A stretch of 53,520 nt of DNA from S015-6 sp964384945 (GTDB lineage Bacteria > Desulfobacterota > DSWW01): positions 1-53,520 of the forward strand of contig CAYLMK010000031.1 in the NCBI GenBank assembly GCA_964384945.1, given 5' to 3'. Made by a program: the position numbers and the translations under genes. Below the pieces are notes generated by a model that worked only from the letters and a program-made list of their open reading frames with translations, searched no databases and was not told the DNA's origin. Below are positions 1 to 8,657 of this stretch, piece by piece. Positions within the stretch are counted from its first letter, which is position 1. Every line of letters begins with the position of its first letter.

Positions 1-331
<331 letters not shown>

Positions 332-373
332 ATAGCCATCTATTTTAGTAGGTGATTGTTGTGTGAAATAGTT

Positions 374-492
374 TTCCTGGTGGCTTTAGCGGAGAGGTAA
401 CACCCGTACCCATACCGAACACGGCCGTTAAGCTCTCCAGCGCCGATGGTACTGCAAGGGGGACCTTGTGGGAGAGTAGGTCGCTGCCAGGA
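374..492 (+). rRNA. 5S ribosomal RNA
   Basis: The conserved 5S core is readable: a CCTGGTGGC...GCTGCCAGG terminal helix, CCCGTACCCATACCGAACACG, then GCGCCGATGGTA and GAGAGTAGG. Length is about 119 nt, normal for 5S. It lies about 40 bp after the 23S end, as expected for the distal part of an rRNA operon, and is followed by a strong terminator. Ends are uncertain by one or two bases. Confidence 0.95.
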
Positions 493-503
493 AGTAGATT
501 TGG

Positions 504-549
504 AAAAGGGAGAAGATTCCAGGAATTTGAAATCTTCTCCCTTTTTTTT
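504..549 (+). terminator. Rho-independent terminator of the rRNA operon
   Basis: GGGAGAAGATT (508-518) pairs with AATCTTCTCCC (531-541), an 11-bp perfect stem with a 12-nt loop. An A run precedes it and eight T residues follow at 542-549. It sits 12 nt after the 5S gene and ends the rRNA transcript. Confidence 0.95.
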
Positions 550-600
550 GTGTGCGCCTGGCGCGGCGCACAGGCCTGTGTGGTCGAGGGAGAAAGGGAA

Positions 601-1071
601 ATGTTCAGCTTGTCGGAGAGTATCGAGGGCGTTGTTGTCCGGTGGCTTTCCAGGCATGAGGATGAGAGGGGCTGGTTGACTGAGTTGTATCGTTGCGACG
701 AGTGGGACCATCGGGTGGCGATGTGCTATGCCTCCTGGACTCTTCCGGGCAAGGCGAGGGGACCACACGAGCACAGCTATCAGTCCGATTGCTTCGCGTT
801 CATGGGTCCGGGAACATTCCGTCTCTATCTGTGGGACGGCCGGGAGGAAAGCAAGACGTATCGGAGGCGTATGCGGATGGAGGTAGGCCAGGATAGACCC
901 GCAGTGGTCCTTGTGCCGCCCCGTGTGGTGCATGCCTACAGGTGCATTTCGGAGGGGAAGGGGCTCGTCATCAACCTGCCTGACAAGCTTTACGCGGGCT
1001 TGCTCCGAAAGCATGGAGTTGACGAGATACGTCACGAAGACAAAGAAGAAACGCCCTTTCTGCTGGATTGA
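601..1071 (+). CDS. Cupin protein, dTDP-4-dehydrorhamnose 3,5-epimerase-like
   Basis: A 156-residue protein with an RmlC-like beta-barrel pattern: HEDERGWLTELYR near the start, GPHEHSYQSDCF, then a VLVPPRVVHAYRC segment. RmlC enzymes epimerise dTDP-4-keto sugars in the cytoplasm for surface polysaccharides. This one is shorter than typical RmlC (about 180 residues) and stands alone, with no rmlA, rmlB or rmlD beside it, so its substrate is unknown. The start is the ATG after GAGAAAGGGAA; longer forms would run back into the rRNA terminator. It follows the rRNA operon on the same strand but is separated from it by that terminator. Confidence 0.7.
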   Translation: MFSLSESIEGVVVRWLSRHEDERGWLTELYRCDEWDHRVAMCYASWTLPGKARGPHEHSYQSDCFAFMGPGTFRLYLWDGREESKTYRRRMRMEVGQDRPAVVLVPPRVVHAYRCISEGKGLVINLPDKLYAGLLRKHGVDEIRHEDKEETPFLLD

Positions 1072-1377
1072 CTCATCTGCAACATGCCCCTGCACACCCT
1101 CCGCCGCGCCTGCTGTCCGTCGGTCGAGCGCGGACGGCCCCGTCGTCGTGAGGTTGGCCTCACGAGGGTTCGGCCGAGGGCGCGGTCTCTTCCCTCCTTC
1201 GTCACCCAGTGAACGGAAGTCCACATAAGACGTTTGCGCAAGAGGGGACGCGTTCCGATTTGTCCCCCTATCCCAGCGAATTCCTCTTGCTGGTCCGGAT
1301 CTTGCTTTTCCCCCACATTCCGTGCACGGGGTCGCCTGTGCAGGACCCTTCCCGTCTCAACAAACACGGGAGATGGC
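1072..1377. other. Intergenic stretch with one strong hairpin
   Basis: About 306 bases without a supported gene. It contains a perfect 8-bp inverted repeat, TCGTGAGG at 1146-1153 and CCTCACGA at 1158-1165, with a TTGG loop. No T run follows, so it is not a classical terminator; it may be the end of the upstream transcript or a leader structure for radC. No clear promoter was identified. Confidence 0.4.
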
Positions 1378-2079
1378 ATGCCGATCAAGGACTGGCCCAA
1401 ACAGGAGCGTCCAAGGGAGAGACTCTGCGAGCGGGGCCCGGAGGCGCTTTCGGAGGCGGAGTTGCTGGCCATTCTGCTCGCAACCGGGTCCTCCAAGAAC
1501 GGTCTGACCGCGCTCGACTGCAGCCGCATGCTGCTTCACCAGCATGCGAACCTGCGAAGTTTGGCCCGGGCATCCTATGCCGAACTTTGTCGTACGCCCG
1601 GAGTGGGGCCTGCCAAGGCCTCCCGCCTTTATGCAGCCTTCGAGATCGGCCGAAGGGCGGTGTGCGAGAACAGGAGCATGGGAAGGACCTTTCAGATTAG
1701 CCAGGATGTCTTCGAAGCCTATTCCGTGCGTCTGCGGGACGTCAAACAAGAGACCTTTACGGTCATCCTGCTGGACAGCAAGAACCGTTACGTGCGGGAA
1801 GAGACGGTAGCCCTGGGCTCCCTGAATCAATCCATTGTCCACCCAAGGGAGGTGTTTCGCCCGGCGATTCAAGGCTCAGCGGCGTCGCTGATTCTCGTAC
1901 ACAACCATCCGAGCGGCGATCCGTCGCCGAGCGAGGAGGATGTTCGCGTGACGGAGCGGCTCGTCGAAGCGGGGAAGTTGATCGGCATCCGGGTCTTGGA
2001 TCACATTATCGTCGGGGAAGGACGCTATTTCAGCTTCTTCGATCAAAGGCGATTGGATCCACACAAAGGCGCGCCATGA
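1378..2079 (+). CDS. radC: RadC family JAB/MPN-domain protein
   Basis: A 233-residue protein, normal for RadC. The N-terminal half has the helix-hairpin-helix-like UPF0758 region, with LCERGPEALSEAELLAILLA near the start. The C-terminal JAB domain carries the metal-binding HxH-x7-D signature in LVHNHPSGDPSPS. It was historically linked to DNA repair, but its biochemical role is unsettled. The start is the ATG followed by PIKDWPKQERPRE, just after CGGGAGATGGC; the open frame runs further upstream without family resemblance. It converges on ssb with a 10-bp gap. Confidence 0.92.
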   Translation: MPIKDWPKQERPRERLCERGPEALSEAELLAILLATGSSKNGLTALDCSRMLLHQHANLRSLARASYAELCRTPGVGPAKASRLYAAFEIGRRAVCENRSMGRTFQISQDVFEAYSVRLRDVKQETFTVILLDSKNRYVREETVALGSLNQSIVHPREVFRPAIQGSAASLILVHNHPSGDPSPSEEDVRVTERLVEAGKLIGIRVLDHIIVGEGRYFSFFDQRRLDPHKGAP

Positions 2080-2089
2080 ACTACGGCGA

Positions 2090-2518
2090 TCAGAACGGAA
2101 TATCGTCGTCCTCCGGCGCGGCCGAGGAAGCTCTCGAAAAGCCTCCCTCTTCCATCGGAGGCGCATAGGATTCCGAGGGGCCTTCCCCTGCCCGTCCGAG
2201 CATCGTCATACTGGAGGCCACGATCTCGGTCGTGGTTCTCTTGTTGCCGTCACGGTCATCCCAGGCCCTGGTCTGCAACCTCCCCTCGATGTAGACCTGC
2301 TTGCCTTTCTTCAAATACTGGCCGCAGATCTCGGCGAGTTTTCCGAATGCGACCACGCGGTGCCATTCCGTTCTTTCCTCCCGCTGGCCGTCTCGGTTAT
2401 TCCAAGCCTCGTTCGTGGCGATGGAGAAATTCGCGACCGCGGCTCCACCGGGAGTGTGCCGGATCTCCGGATCCTTCCCCAGATTGCCGATCAGGATTAC
2501 TTTGTTGACACTGCCCAC
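2090..2518 (-). CDS. ssb: Single-stranded DNA-binding protein
   Basis: A 142-residue SSB. The OB-fold N-terminus MGSVNKVILIGNLGKDPEIR and the segments RTEWHRVVAFGKLAEICGQY and KGKQVYIEGRLQTR are typical. A short linker leads to the acidic tip EDDDIPF, the conserved tail that recruits DNA-metabolism proteins. It forms homotetramers that coat ssDNA during replication and repair. It is transcribed alone on the minus strand; the upstream GGAGGGATCGC contains a good ribosome binding site. Confidence 0.97.
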   Translation of the reverse strand: MGSVNKVILIGNLGKDPEIRHTPGGAAVANFSIATNEAWNNRDGQREERTEWHRVVAFGKLAEICGQYLKKGKQVYIEGRLQTRAWDDRDGNKRTTTEIVASSMTMLGRAGEGPSESYAPPMEEGGFSRASSAAPEDDDIPF

Positions 2519-2877
2519 GCGATCCCTCCTTTTTCGTCGTTTGCTCCCTTCCAGAACCTAACCTAATAGAGTGAAAAAGCCAAGTCAAACCTCCCCGGAC
2601 GGGCAATCGGCACTCATGTTGGTAGCTGCCCGCCTCCGTCATACCGCCGGCACTCGCTGGGGAACCAAGACCTACCTGAACAGGAAGCGGCTGGTGGAGA
2701 CTCATACATCCTTGGCTATAGTAGGTTGAACGAAGAGGAACCGGATCGAGGAACCCTCAAACAAGAAAGTGCGAAAAACTCGTTGCACTACCGTCAAGTG
2801 TACTCCGCGGCGTTTTTCTTTCCAGGCCTTTTCCGATATGGTTGCTTCTGCAACGCCTTGGAGAAGGAGGGCGGTCA
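2519..2877. other. Intergenic region between divergent ssb and permease; unexplained repeats
   Basis: About 360 bases with no supported gene. It should contain the ssb promoter (minus) and the permease promoter (plus). CGGGCA (2600-2605) pairs with TGCCCG (2627-2632). The octamer CGGCACTC occurs twice, at 2608-2615 and 2648-2655, exactly 40 bp apart. A structured RNA is possible, but I could not match the region to a known family. Confidence 0.35.
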
Positions 2878-4446
2878 ATGAAAAGACGGGACTCCACCGG
2901 TCCCTGGTTCGTCCGGAGGGACATAGACGGCTTCTTCGGGCTCGGTTTGGACAACCTGATCCAACTCATCCTCATCGGCACCCTCTGCCGAGAGGTCCTC
3001 GGCATGCCCGGGGAGTTCATCGTGCAGCAGATCCTTCCCGGAGCGGCTCTGTCGGTTCTATTCGGAAATTTCTTTTACGCACTCCAGGCGAGGCGCTTGG
3101 CCCAGAAGACCCAGCGCGAAGACGTTACGGCTCTCCCGTACGGTATCAATACCGTAAGCCTTCTCGCCTTCATATTCTTTGTAATGCAGCCGGTCTACCA
3201 GGAGACCGGGGACGTCCGATTGACATGGAAAGTGGGGATCCTGGCCTGTTTCCTGAGCGGTCTGATCGAGCTGCTCGGGGCCTTTGTCGCGGAAAGGATT
3301 CGAAAAGTGACTCCCAGGGCGGCGTTGCTGAGCGCTTTGGCCGGCATCGCCATCACCTTCATTTCCATGGACTTCCTTTTCCGGATCTATGAGAACCCTT
3401 CGATCGCGATGTTGCCGATGATCATCATCCTCGTTCAGTACTTTTCGAGGTTTCGCTACCCCCTCGGCATCCCCGGCGGATTGCTCGCCGTCGCCGTGGG
3501 GACGTTTCTCTTTTGGACCGCCACGCCCGGTTCGGGTGCGCCGCCTGCCTTCGACCTCGGGGCGCCGGGCTCGCTCGTTGCGCCACGGCCTGCCCTGGAG
3601 AGCCTGTGGGAGATCCTCCGCAGTGAACATCTGATGCGCCATCTCTCGGTGATCATCCCCATGGCCCTGCTGAACGTAGTCGGGTCCCTTCAGAACATCG
3701 AAAGCGCTGAGGCGGGAGGGGATTCCTATTCGACGGCCGCCTCCTTGTCCGCCAACGGGGTGGGAAGCATCTTGGCTAGCCTGTTCGGGAGTTGCTTTCC
3801 GACGACGATCTATATCGGCCATCCCGGCTGGAAGGCCATGGGGGCGCGATCCGGGTATTCCCTCCTGAACGGCTTTTTCGTCGGAGTCCTCTGTTTTACC
3901 GGGACGGTTTCCTGGGTGATTCGAACGATTCCGCTGGAGTCCGGAATGGGCATCCTGCTCTGGATCGGAATCGTCATCTGTGCACAAGCGTTTCAGGTAA
4001 CGCCGAGACACCATGCCCCCGCGGTGGCATTCGGGCTGTTCCCCTGTCTGGCGGCGTGGGGTACGATGGTGATGGAGAGCGGGCTGCGAGCGGCGGGTTC
4101 GAGCTTTTACGCGCTCAAGAATGTCCCCGGACAGGGGGGTGTTCTCGTTCAAGGCATGCTCTCCCTGCATCAGGGGTTCCTTTTCACTGCCATGATCTTC
4201 GCCGCCATGGCCGTGCACCTGATCGAGAAGGACTTCCTTCGGTCCGCCTTCTGGGCCGGCGTCGGAGCGGCATGCGCCTGGCTCGGTTTTATCCACGCCT
4301 ATCGGATCACGCCGGGCGGGGTGGTTCCCGTCATCGCTTGGGGAGCGGCCGCAGGCTATGCGTGGAACTATCTCCTGTTCGCGGGCCTGTTCCTGGGCAT
4401 GCATTGTTGGAGAAGGAGGCAAGGGGACCCCGCCGCCCTGGAATAG
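2878..4446 (+). CDS. Multipass permease of the xanthine/uracil (NCS2-like) superfamily
   Basis: A 522-residue integral membrane protein with about 12-14 hydrophobic segments. The N-terminus DIDGFFGLGLDNLIQLILIG, the QREDVTALPYGINTVSLLAF segment and a later stretch around NIESAEAGGDSYST resemble the AzgA/NCS2 branch of nucleobase transporters. Substrate cannot be read from sequence. The start is the ATG after GGAGAAGGAGGGCGGTCA; an in-frame TTG 36 bp upstream lacks a comparable site. No purine or pyrimidine salvage gene is adjacent, though dcd (nucleotide metabolism) lies opposite at the 3' side. Confidence 0.65.
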   Translation: MKRRDSTGPWFVRRDIDGFFGLGLDNLIQLILIGTLCREVLGMPGEFIVQQILPGAALSVLFGNFFYALQARRLAQKTQREDVTALPYGINTVSLLAFIFFVMQPVYQETGDVRLTWKVGILACFLSGLIELLGAFVAERIRKVTPRAALLSALAGIAITFISMDFLFRIYENPSIAMLPMIIILVQYFSRFRYPLGIPGGLLAVAVGTFLFWTATPGSGAPPAFDLGAPGSLVAPRPALESLWEILRSEHLMRHLSVIIPMALLNVVGSLQNIESAEAGGDSYSTAASLSANGVGSILASLFGSCFPTTIYIGHPGWKAMGARSGYSLLNGFFVGVLCFTGTVSWVIRTIPLESGMGILLWIGIVICAQAFQVTPRHHAPAVAFGLFPCLAAWGTMVMESGLRAAGSSFYALKNVPGQGGVLVQGMLSLHQGFLFTAMIFAAMAVHLIEKDFLRSAFWAGVGAACAWLGFIHAYRITPGGVVPVIAWGAAAGYAWNYLLFAGLFLGMHCWRRRQGDPAALE

Positions 4447-4461
4447 GCGCAGCCATGTCGC

Positions 4462-4516
4462 CTGAATCCCGTGGGGCAGGGGCCGGGGATCGGGGTTCAG
4501 ACGCCATCCTGCCCCA
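4462..4516. repeat. Two interleaved inverted repeats in the permease/dcd convergent gap
   Basis: CTGAATCCCG (4462-4471) can pair with CGGGGTTCAG (4491-4500, one G-T). TGGGGCAGG (4472-4480) pairs perfectly with CCTGCCCCA (4508-4516). The left arm of the second stem lies inside the loop of the first, so the stems are interleaved and probably mutually exclusive. Position between two convergent genes suggests 3'-end structures; there is no adjacent T run. Confidence 0.5.
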
Positions 4517-4605
4517 AGGATTTCAGGGAAGGCCGATGGCAGTCGTTGCTCGGGGATTCTGACAAACCAACCCAGGCCACTGGAAGGTCTTTCGGTTCTC
4601 GCCTA

Positions 4606-5157
4606 TCAGAGCTTTGGAAGTGTGATGCCCTTCTGGGCCTGGTATTTGCCTTTGCGGTCGGCGTAGGAGATCAGGGGTGGAGGGCCCTCCAGGAAGACGA
4701 CTTGGGCGATGCCCTCCTCTGCGTACGTCCGAATCGCGAAGGCGGAAGGGTTCAAGATGGAGAAGGTGAGATGGCCTTCCCATTCAGGCTCCAGGGGAGT
4801 AATGTTGATCAAGAGTCCGCATCGGGCATAGGTGGATTTGCCCGTGCAGATCCCAAGAATACCGCGCGGAATTCGAAAATACTCGAGCGAACGGGCGATC
4901 ACGAAGCCCGTGGGGGGCACAAGGCAAACCTTCGTTCGAATCCTTTCAAACGAATCGTCCCGCAGTTTCTTCGGATCGATGCAATCGGTCTGGTCCGTAA
5001 CGCGAGGAATCCAGAACTCCTCCGAAAGACGGAAATCGTAACCGAAACTCGACAGGCCGAAGGAGATCTTGCCGTTTCGCACCTGGGATGGCTCAAAAGG
5101 CTCGATCATGCGGCCCGCGATGGCCATTTCTTTGATCCATCGATCGTTCTTGATCAT
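4606..5157 (-). CDS. dcd: dCTP deaminase
   Basis: A 183-residue protein close to the usual 185-195. Family marks include DRWIKEMAIAGRMIEPFEP at the N-terminus, LSSFGYDFRLS, the nucleotide/catalytic segment GKSTYARCGL, and the EPEWEGHLT stretch containing the catalytic glutamate. It deaminates dCTP to dUTP, feeding thymidylate synthesis as a homotrimer in the cytoplasm. The bifunctional dCTP deaminase/dUTPase form cannot be excluded, but no dut gene is nearby. It diverges from cutA across a 44-bp gap that must hold both promoters. Confidence 0.95.
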   Translation of the reverse strand: MIKNDRWIKEMAIAGRMIEPFEPSQVRNGKISFGLSSFGYDFRLSEEFWIPRVTDQTDCIDPKKLRDDSFERIRTKVCLVPPTGFVIARSLEYFRIPRGILGICTGKSTYARCGLLINITPLEPEWEGHLTFSILNPSAFAIRTYAEEGIAQVVFLEGPPPLISYADRKGKYQAQKGITLPKL

Positions 5158-5201
5158 CGGGGGCGACTCCGTTGCTGAGAAGGTGAAGAGGAGGGAATCC
5201 C

Positions 5202-5525
5202 ATGGAAGAGAAGATTCTCGTCATGATCACGACAGGGTCCGAGGAGGAGGGAGAAAAGATCGCCAAGGCCCTTCTCGAGGAGCGTCTGATCGCCTGTGCG
5301 AATCTGATCGGGGGGGTGCGGTCTCTCTACAGATGGAAAGACCGAATCTGCGACGATCGTGAAATCCTGATGCTGTGCAAGACCCGGGGGGAGCTTTTCC
5401 CCCGCCTGTCCGAGAAGGTCAAATCGATCCACAGCTACGAAATCCCTGAAATCATCGCCTTTCCCCTCGTCCAAGGCTGGCAATCCTACCTCGACTGGGT
5501 CGAGCAGGAGACGATGGCGGAATGA
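5202..5525 (+). CDS. cutA: CutA-like divalent-cation tolerance protein
   Basis: A 107-residue protein matching CutA throughout: ITTGSEEEGEKIAKALLEER, LIACANLIGGVRSLYRWKD, then YEIPEIIAFPL and a WV ending. CutA forms very stable cytoplasmic trimers. Links to copper tolerance are old and its real role is unclear. The start follows GGAGGGAATCCC. Its last 40 bp overlap the 3' end of the convergent membrane-protein gene. Confidence 0.95.
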   Translation: MEEKILVMITTGSEEEGEKIAKALLEERLIACANLIGGVRSLYRWKDRICDDREILMLCKTRGELFPRLSEKVKSIHSYEIPEIIAFPLVQGWQSYLDWVEQETMAE

Positions 5526-6271
5526 CCGGCAAAGGATCTGCAGAAGGCATCGAACCAACGATCCCTTGCGGGGCCGGAAAAACGCAGCGTGAGACAAACC
5601 CGGTTTTCTTCTTCCACCATCCGCAGCCAGACCTTGCGGTAGGGTACCGTCCATAGGACCAGAAGCCCGAACATCGCGCAAAAGAATCCCGATGCCAGGA
5701 TCACGGACCCAGGGGCGGGCCATCCCCCTGCGGCGAGCGATGCATGAAAGGCCAGGAAGGAGAGAAGAAACCCGGCCTTGATCGAGGGCAGGCCCAGAAG
5801 CGAAAGGGTGCCCCTCTTCGCGAAATAATAGTGGGCCACATAAGGGGCTTCGTACCGGTGGAAGGCGTAGAAGCGACGGAAGTCCCTGCCGAGCTGTCCA
5901 AGCAAGTGACGAATCACCCGCTGGACAGGCTCCTCGGTTCGAAACGACCGTTCCCGGCTTTTCGGGGCGATCGGGGTGGGCGGAAACTCCCGCCGTTCGA
6001 GCCCTTCGTGCAAAGCGCTTCCTGCGTCCAGGAGCAGGTTGAGGAGCAGAGCGAGGCAGAGAAGAAGGAAGAGCCCGGCGGCCCAATCCTCAAACCCCGG
6101 ATCGGCACGGATGGCCGTTCCATGTGCCAAACGGTTCCAGACCAAGAAGACGAGAGTGGCTGCGGATACGAGAAGAAGGCCCGCGTTGCTCCAGGCCTTC
6201 GAGGATCCGTGGAATCGACGCTTGCTACCGGTGCTACCGGGGGGAAGAGGTGAAAAGCTTCTTTCGGACAA
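5486..6271 (-). CDS. Compact ResB-like membrane protein lacking the periplasmic domain
   Basis: A 261-residue protein with four hydrophobic segments, near residues 30-50, 64-84, 163-182 and 190-210. The order resembles ResB/Ccs1, a cytochrome c maturation factor: two N-terminal helices, a basic cytoplasmic stretch, FAKRGTLSLLGLPSIKAG leading into helix 3, then helix 4 followed by TVPYRKVWLRMVEEENRV like the ResB C-terminal tail. The roughly 200-residue periplasmic domain between helices 3 and 4 is absent; only about nine residues join them. No ResC/CcsA partner is adjacent. The start codon is TTG after GGAGTGAATCCCA. Assignment rests on pattern, so function is uncertain. Confidence 0.5.
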   Translation of the reverse strand: MSERSFSPLPPGSTGSKRRFHGSSKAWSNAGLLLVSAATLVFLVWNRLAHGTAIRADPGFEDWAAGLFLLLCLALLLNLLLDAGSALHEGLERREFPPTPIAPKSRERSFRTEEPVQRVIRHLLGQLGRDFRRFYAFHRYEAPYVAHYYFAKRGTLSLLGLPSIKAGFLLSFLAFHASLAAGGWPAPGSVILASGFFCAMFGLLVLWTVPYRKVWLRMVEEENRVCLTLRFSGPARDRWFDAFCRSFAGHSAIVSCSTQSR

Positions 6272-6277
6272 TGGGAT

Positions 6278-6709
6278 TCACTCCGATGGGGGACGGGAGA
6301 ATTTGAGTCGGAAGAGATCTTTGGCCTGTATTTGATACGTCCCGTAAGGCACCTTGCCGAGAAAGAGGATGTCTTCGTCCAGCCAGAACAGTTCACTGGT
6401 TTCATCTTCAAAGGAAACTTTCACTTCCCTTCGGCTCTTCTCTTTCCTGCCGAGTTCCATCTGGCTGATCTTGCCGAACGGGATGGTCACCATACCCTTT
6501 CCCCGGTAGACGGGCAAATACAGTTCGCCATCATAGCTTATATGACTCACCTGAAGAACAACGCCGTCCATGTCCTCCACGGTGGCATCGAAACGTTCCT
6601 TCGTCTCCGGCACCTCTTGCCGTAAGGCCGGCTGACCGAAGATGCCCATCCCCAAAAGAGCGGGCACAAAAAACAGGATCCAGCAGATGACTGCCCTTCT
6701 GCTTGCCAT
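6278..6709 (-). CDS. Small exported protein of unknown function
   Basis: A 143-residue protein I do not recognise. The N-terminus (about residues 5-28) is a hydrophobic signal sequence or membrane anchor. The mature part is beta-rich, with phrases such as DATVEDMDGVVLQVSHISYD and GKGMVTIPFGKISQMELG, suggesting a small barrel exported to the periplasm. It lies one base after the TolC-family gene and six bases before the ResB-like gene on the same strand, so all three are probably one transcript and may serve an envelope function together. Confidence 0.65.
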   Translation of the reverse strand: MASRRAVICWILFFVPALLGMGIFGQPALRQEVPETKERFDATVEDMDGVVLQVSHISYDGELYLPVYRGKGMVTIPFGKISQMELGRKEKSRREVKVSFEDETSELFWLDEDILFLGKVPYGTYQIQAKDLFRLKFSRPPSE

Positions 6710-6710
6710 G

Positions 6711-8507
6711 CTAGCCCCTCCCCATCCTTGAGATCGGATCGTGCGAAATCCCTTCTTCCTGCAGAAACGTGCCGGTTGCCCGGAGCATCTTTGCCCTGGC
6801 TTTCCAGTAATCGACCCGGGCCCTCAGGTTGCTGATCTGGACATTTCGTAGATCCTCCTCCATCTGCAATACCTGATAATTGGTCGACAATCCGAGGGAA
6901 AGCCTCTTTTGCTCGGCTTCGAGCTGCTCCTTCGCCAGGCGCAGGCTTATCTCCGAGGTTCGGATCTTCTTCCGGTTGACCTCCAGGGCCCTCCAGGCCT
7001 CTTTTACCTCCAAAACCACCTTCTGTTCAAGGCTGCGCAAGGCCCACAGGGTCCTGTGCCCGTCCATCTTTGCCTGATGGTAATCGGCCTTGCCTGCGTT
7101 GTTTCCAAGGGGATACTCGAATCGAAGTCCAAGACTCCACTGATGAGAGTCGGTGTCGAAAAGTTCATCGAAGCTCTCTTTCCACGACCCGTCCAGAGGG
7201 CTCGTGAACGTAGGCGCAGGAATTGCGCCGATGAGCACGAGCAGCTGCTCGATGGGACTCAGCTTCTCGATCAAGGCAAGGTCCGTCGTCGGAATGGCGT
7301 TCCCCGCCAACCCATTTAGCCCGACGCTGCCCACGAAGTCCAGAGCCGGCAGGAGTCGGTTCTCTGCAACCTTGATCTGCAGATTCTTGGTTTCCAGTTC
7401 CTTCAGGGCGGCTCGGTACTCGGGTCGACTCCGGAATGCGAGCTCGATCGCATCCTCCAACCGGGCATTCCCTTGGGGTGGTGGGGTAGAGGCAACATCC
7501 GTGGGCATGATCTGAACAGAGGAATACGTCGGTGCCTGATCGAGCTGAAGAAGCTCCTTCAGGGCATCCTGGGCCGACTCGAGTACGCCTTCGGCCGCGA
7601 TGACCTCCTCCTCGCGCAGAGCGACCCCCGTGCGGGATTGAAGGACATCGATCGGTGCCAGTGTGCCGAGGCGGACCTGGGTTTCATTGTCTCGGAGCAA
7701 TTCCTTGGCCAACTCCAGAGACCTCTTCCGGACTTGGAGGTTTTCATAGGCGAAAGCGAGGTCCCAGTATGCCTGGGAGACGGCAACCAGTACCTCAGTT
7801 ACGAATTCCGTCCATCGGTGTTCGCTGACCAGGTGGAGGTTTTCTGCGATCCGGATCGGTGATGTTTGAAAGGCAATGCCGGCGTTCTTCAGGATGGGCT
7901 GGGAGAAACTCAGGCCGAACCGGGTCGAATAGTAGGGATTGATGACGAGGAAGGTGGAGTTGCTCTCATAACGGCTCAAACCGAGCTTCAGCTCCACGAG
8001 ACCGCCCGTCTTCACCGTCTTTCCCAGCCCGATGTCAAAAAGGGTGGACTGTCGCTTGTAGTAAGGGCTTTCCGCCCCCTGCAATTGCGAGGAGAGGGGT
8101 TCGCTGGACCGATCGTAGGTGAAGTCGGAGAATACAAAAGCATCAAAGGCCGCCTTCGCCTTTCGGATCTCCATCTCCGCGATATCCGTTGCGCAACGCT
8201 CCGAACGCAGGTCGAGATTCTGGCGGAGGGCCAGACGAAAGGCATCCTCCAGGCTGAGAGGAAGGGGGGTATCTGCCGGACGCAACTCCCTTTCCATGCT
8301 GAACAGGTGGATTTCAAAGGCCTCCCGGTTCTGCGAGATCCACTGGTCTGCGATCGCGGCCAATGGAGAAGGCAGGGAAGGAGCCTCCTCCACGACTTCT
8401 TCGCCCGCCCCGGTGGCGGTCCAGAGCGGCAGGTGCATCAGGACAAGGAGAAGGAAACGAAAAGACCGTTTCTTGGATCGCGCAGGCGTGCCGGCAGTCC
8501 CTTTCAT
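6711..8507 (-). CDS. TolC-family outer membrane channel protein
   Basis: A 598-residue protein with a signal peptide (RFLLLVLMHLPLWTATGAG). Two structural repeats of the outer membrane efflux family follow, with SLEDAFRLALRQNLDLRSER opening the first and RLEDAIELAFRSRPEYRAAL opening the second. Long amphipathic helices include KVVLEVKEAWRALEVNRKK. Such proteins form trimeric channels for type I secretion or drug efflux. No periplasmic adaptor or inner-membrane pump gene is adjacent, so its partner must be elsewhere. It heads the three-gene minus-strand unit. At nearly 600 residues it is longer than E. coli TolC. Confidence 0.85.
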   Translation of the reverse strand: MKGTAGTPARSKKRSFRFLLLVLMHLPLWTATGAGEEVVEEAPSLPSPLAAIADQWISQNREAFEIHLFSMERELRPADTPLPLSLEDAFRLALRQNLDLRSERCATDIAEMEIRKAKAAFDAFVFSDFTYDRSSEPLSSQLQGAESPYYKRQSTLFDIGLGKTVKTGGLVELKLGLSRYESNSTFLVINPYYSTRFGLSFSQPILKNAGIAFQTSPIRIAENLHLVSEHRWTEFVTEVLVAVSQAYWDLAFAYENLQVRKRSLELAKELLRDNETQVRLGTLAPIDVLQSRTGVALREEEVIAAEGVLESAQDALKELLQLDQAPTYSSVQIMPTDVASTPPPQGNARLEDAIELAFRSRPEYRAALKELETKNLQIKVAENRLLPALDFVGSVGLNGLAGNAIPTTDLALIEKLSPIEQLLVLIGAIPAPTFTSPLDGSWKESFDELFDTDSHQWSLGLRFEYPLGNNAGKADYHQAKMDGHRTLWALRSLEQKVVLEVKEAWRALEVNRKKIRTSEISLRLAKEQLEAEQKRLSLGLSTNYQVLQMEEDLRNVQISNLRARVDYWKARAKMLRATGTFLQEEGISHDPISRMGRG

Positions 8508-8657
8508 CGATGAGCCCTCCCCTGTGGAAAAGCAAGGAAGAAATCTTGTAAGCCTCTTGTTTTAGAAGGAAAATGAGCATATGAAATGAAGAAGAGAAAG
8601 CTATCACGGCCGTTTCTCGGGTGTCAAAGAACCTCGGTGGAAAGGAGACCCTTTCGC

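Noticed and set aside
2580..2740. 6S RNA or a known riboswitch upstream of the permease
   Set aside because: Some segments look structured, but the 5' and 3' ends do not pair and no conserved family core could be matched.
3058..4422. Long open frame antisense to the permease gene
   Set aside because: GC-rich shadow frame: charge-rich, no domain, fully covered by a convincing membrane protein on the other strand.
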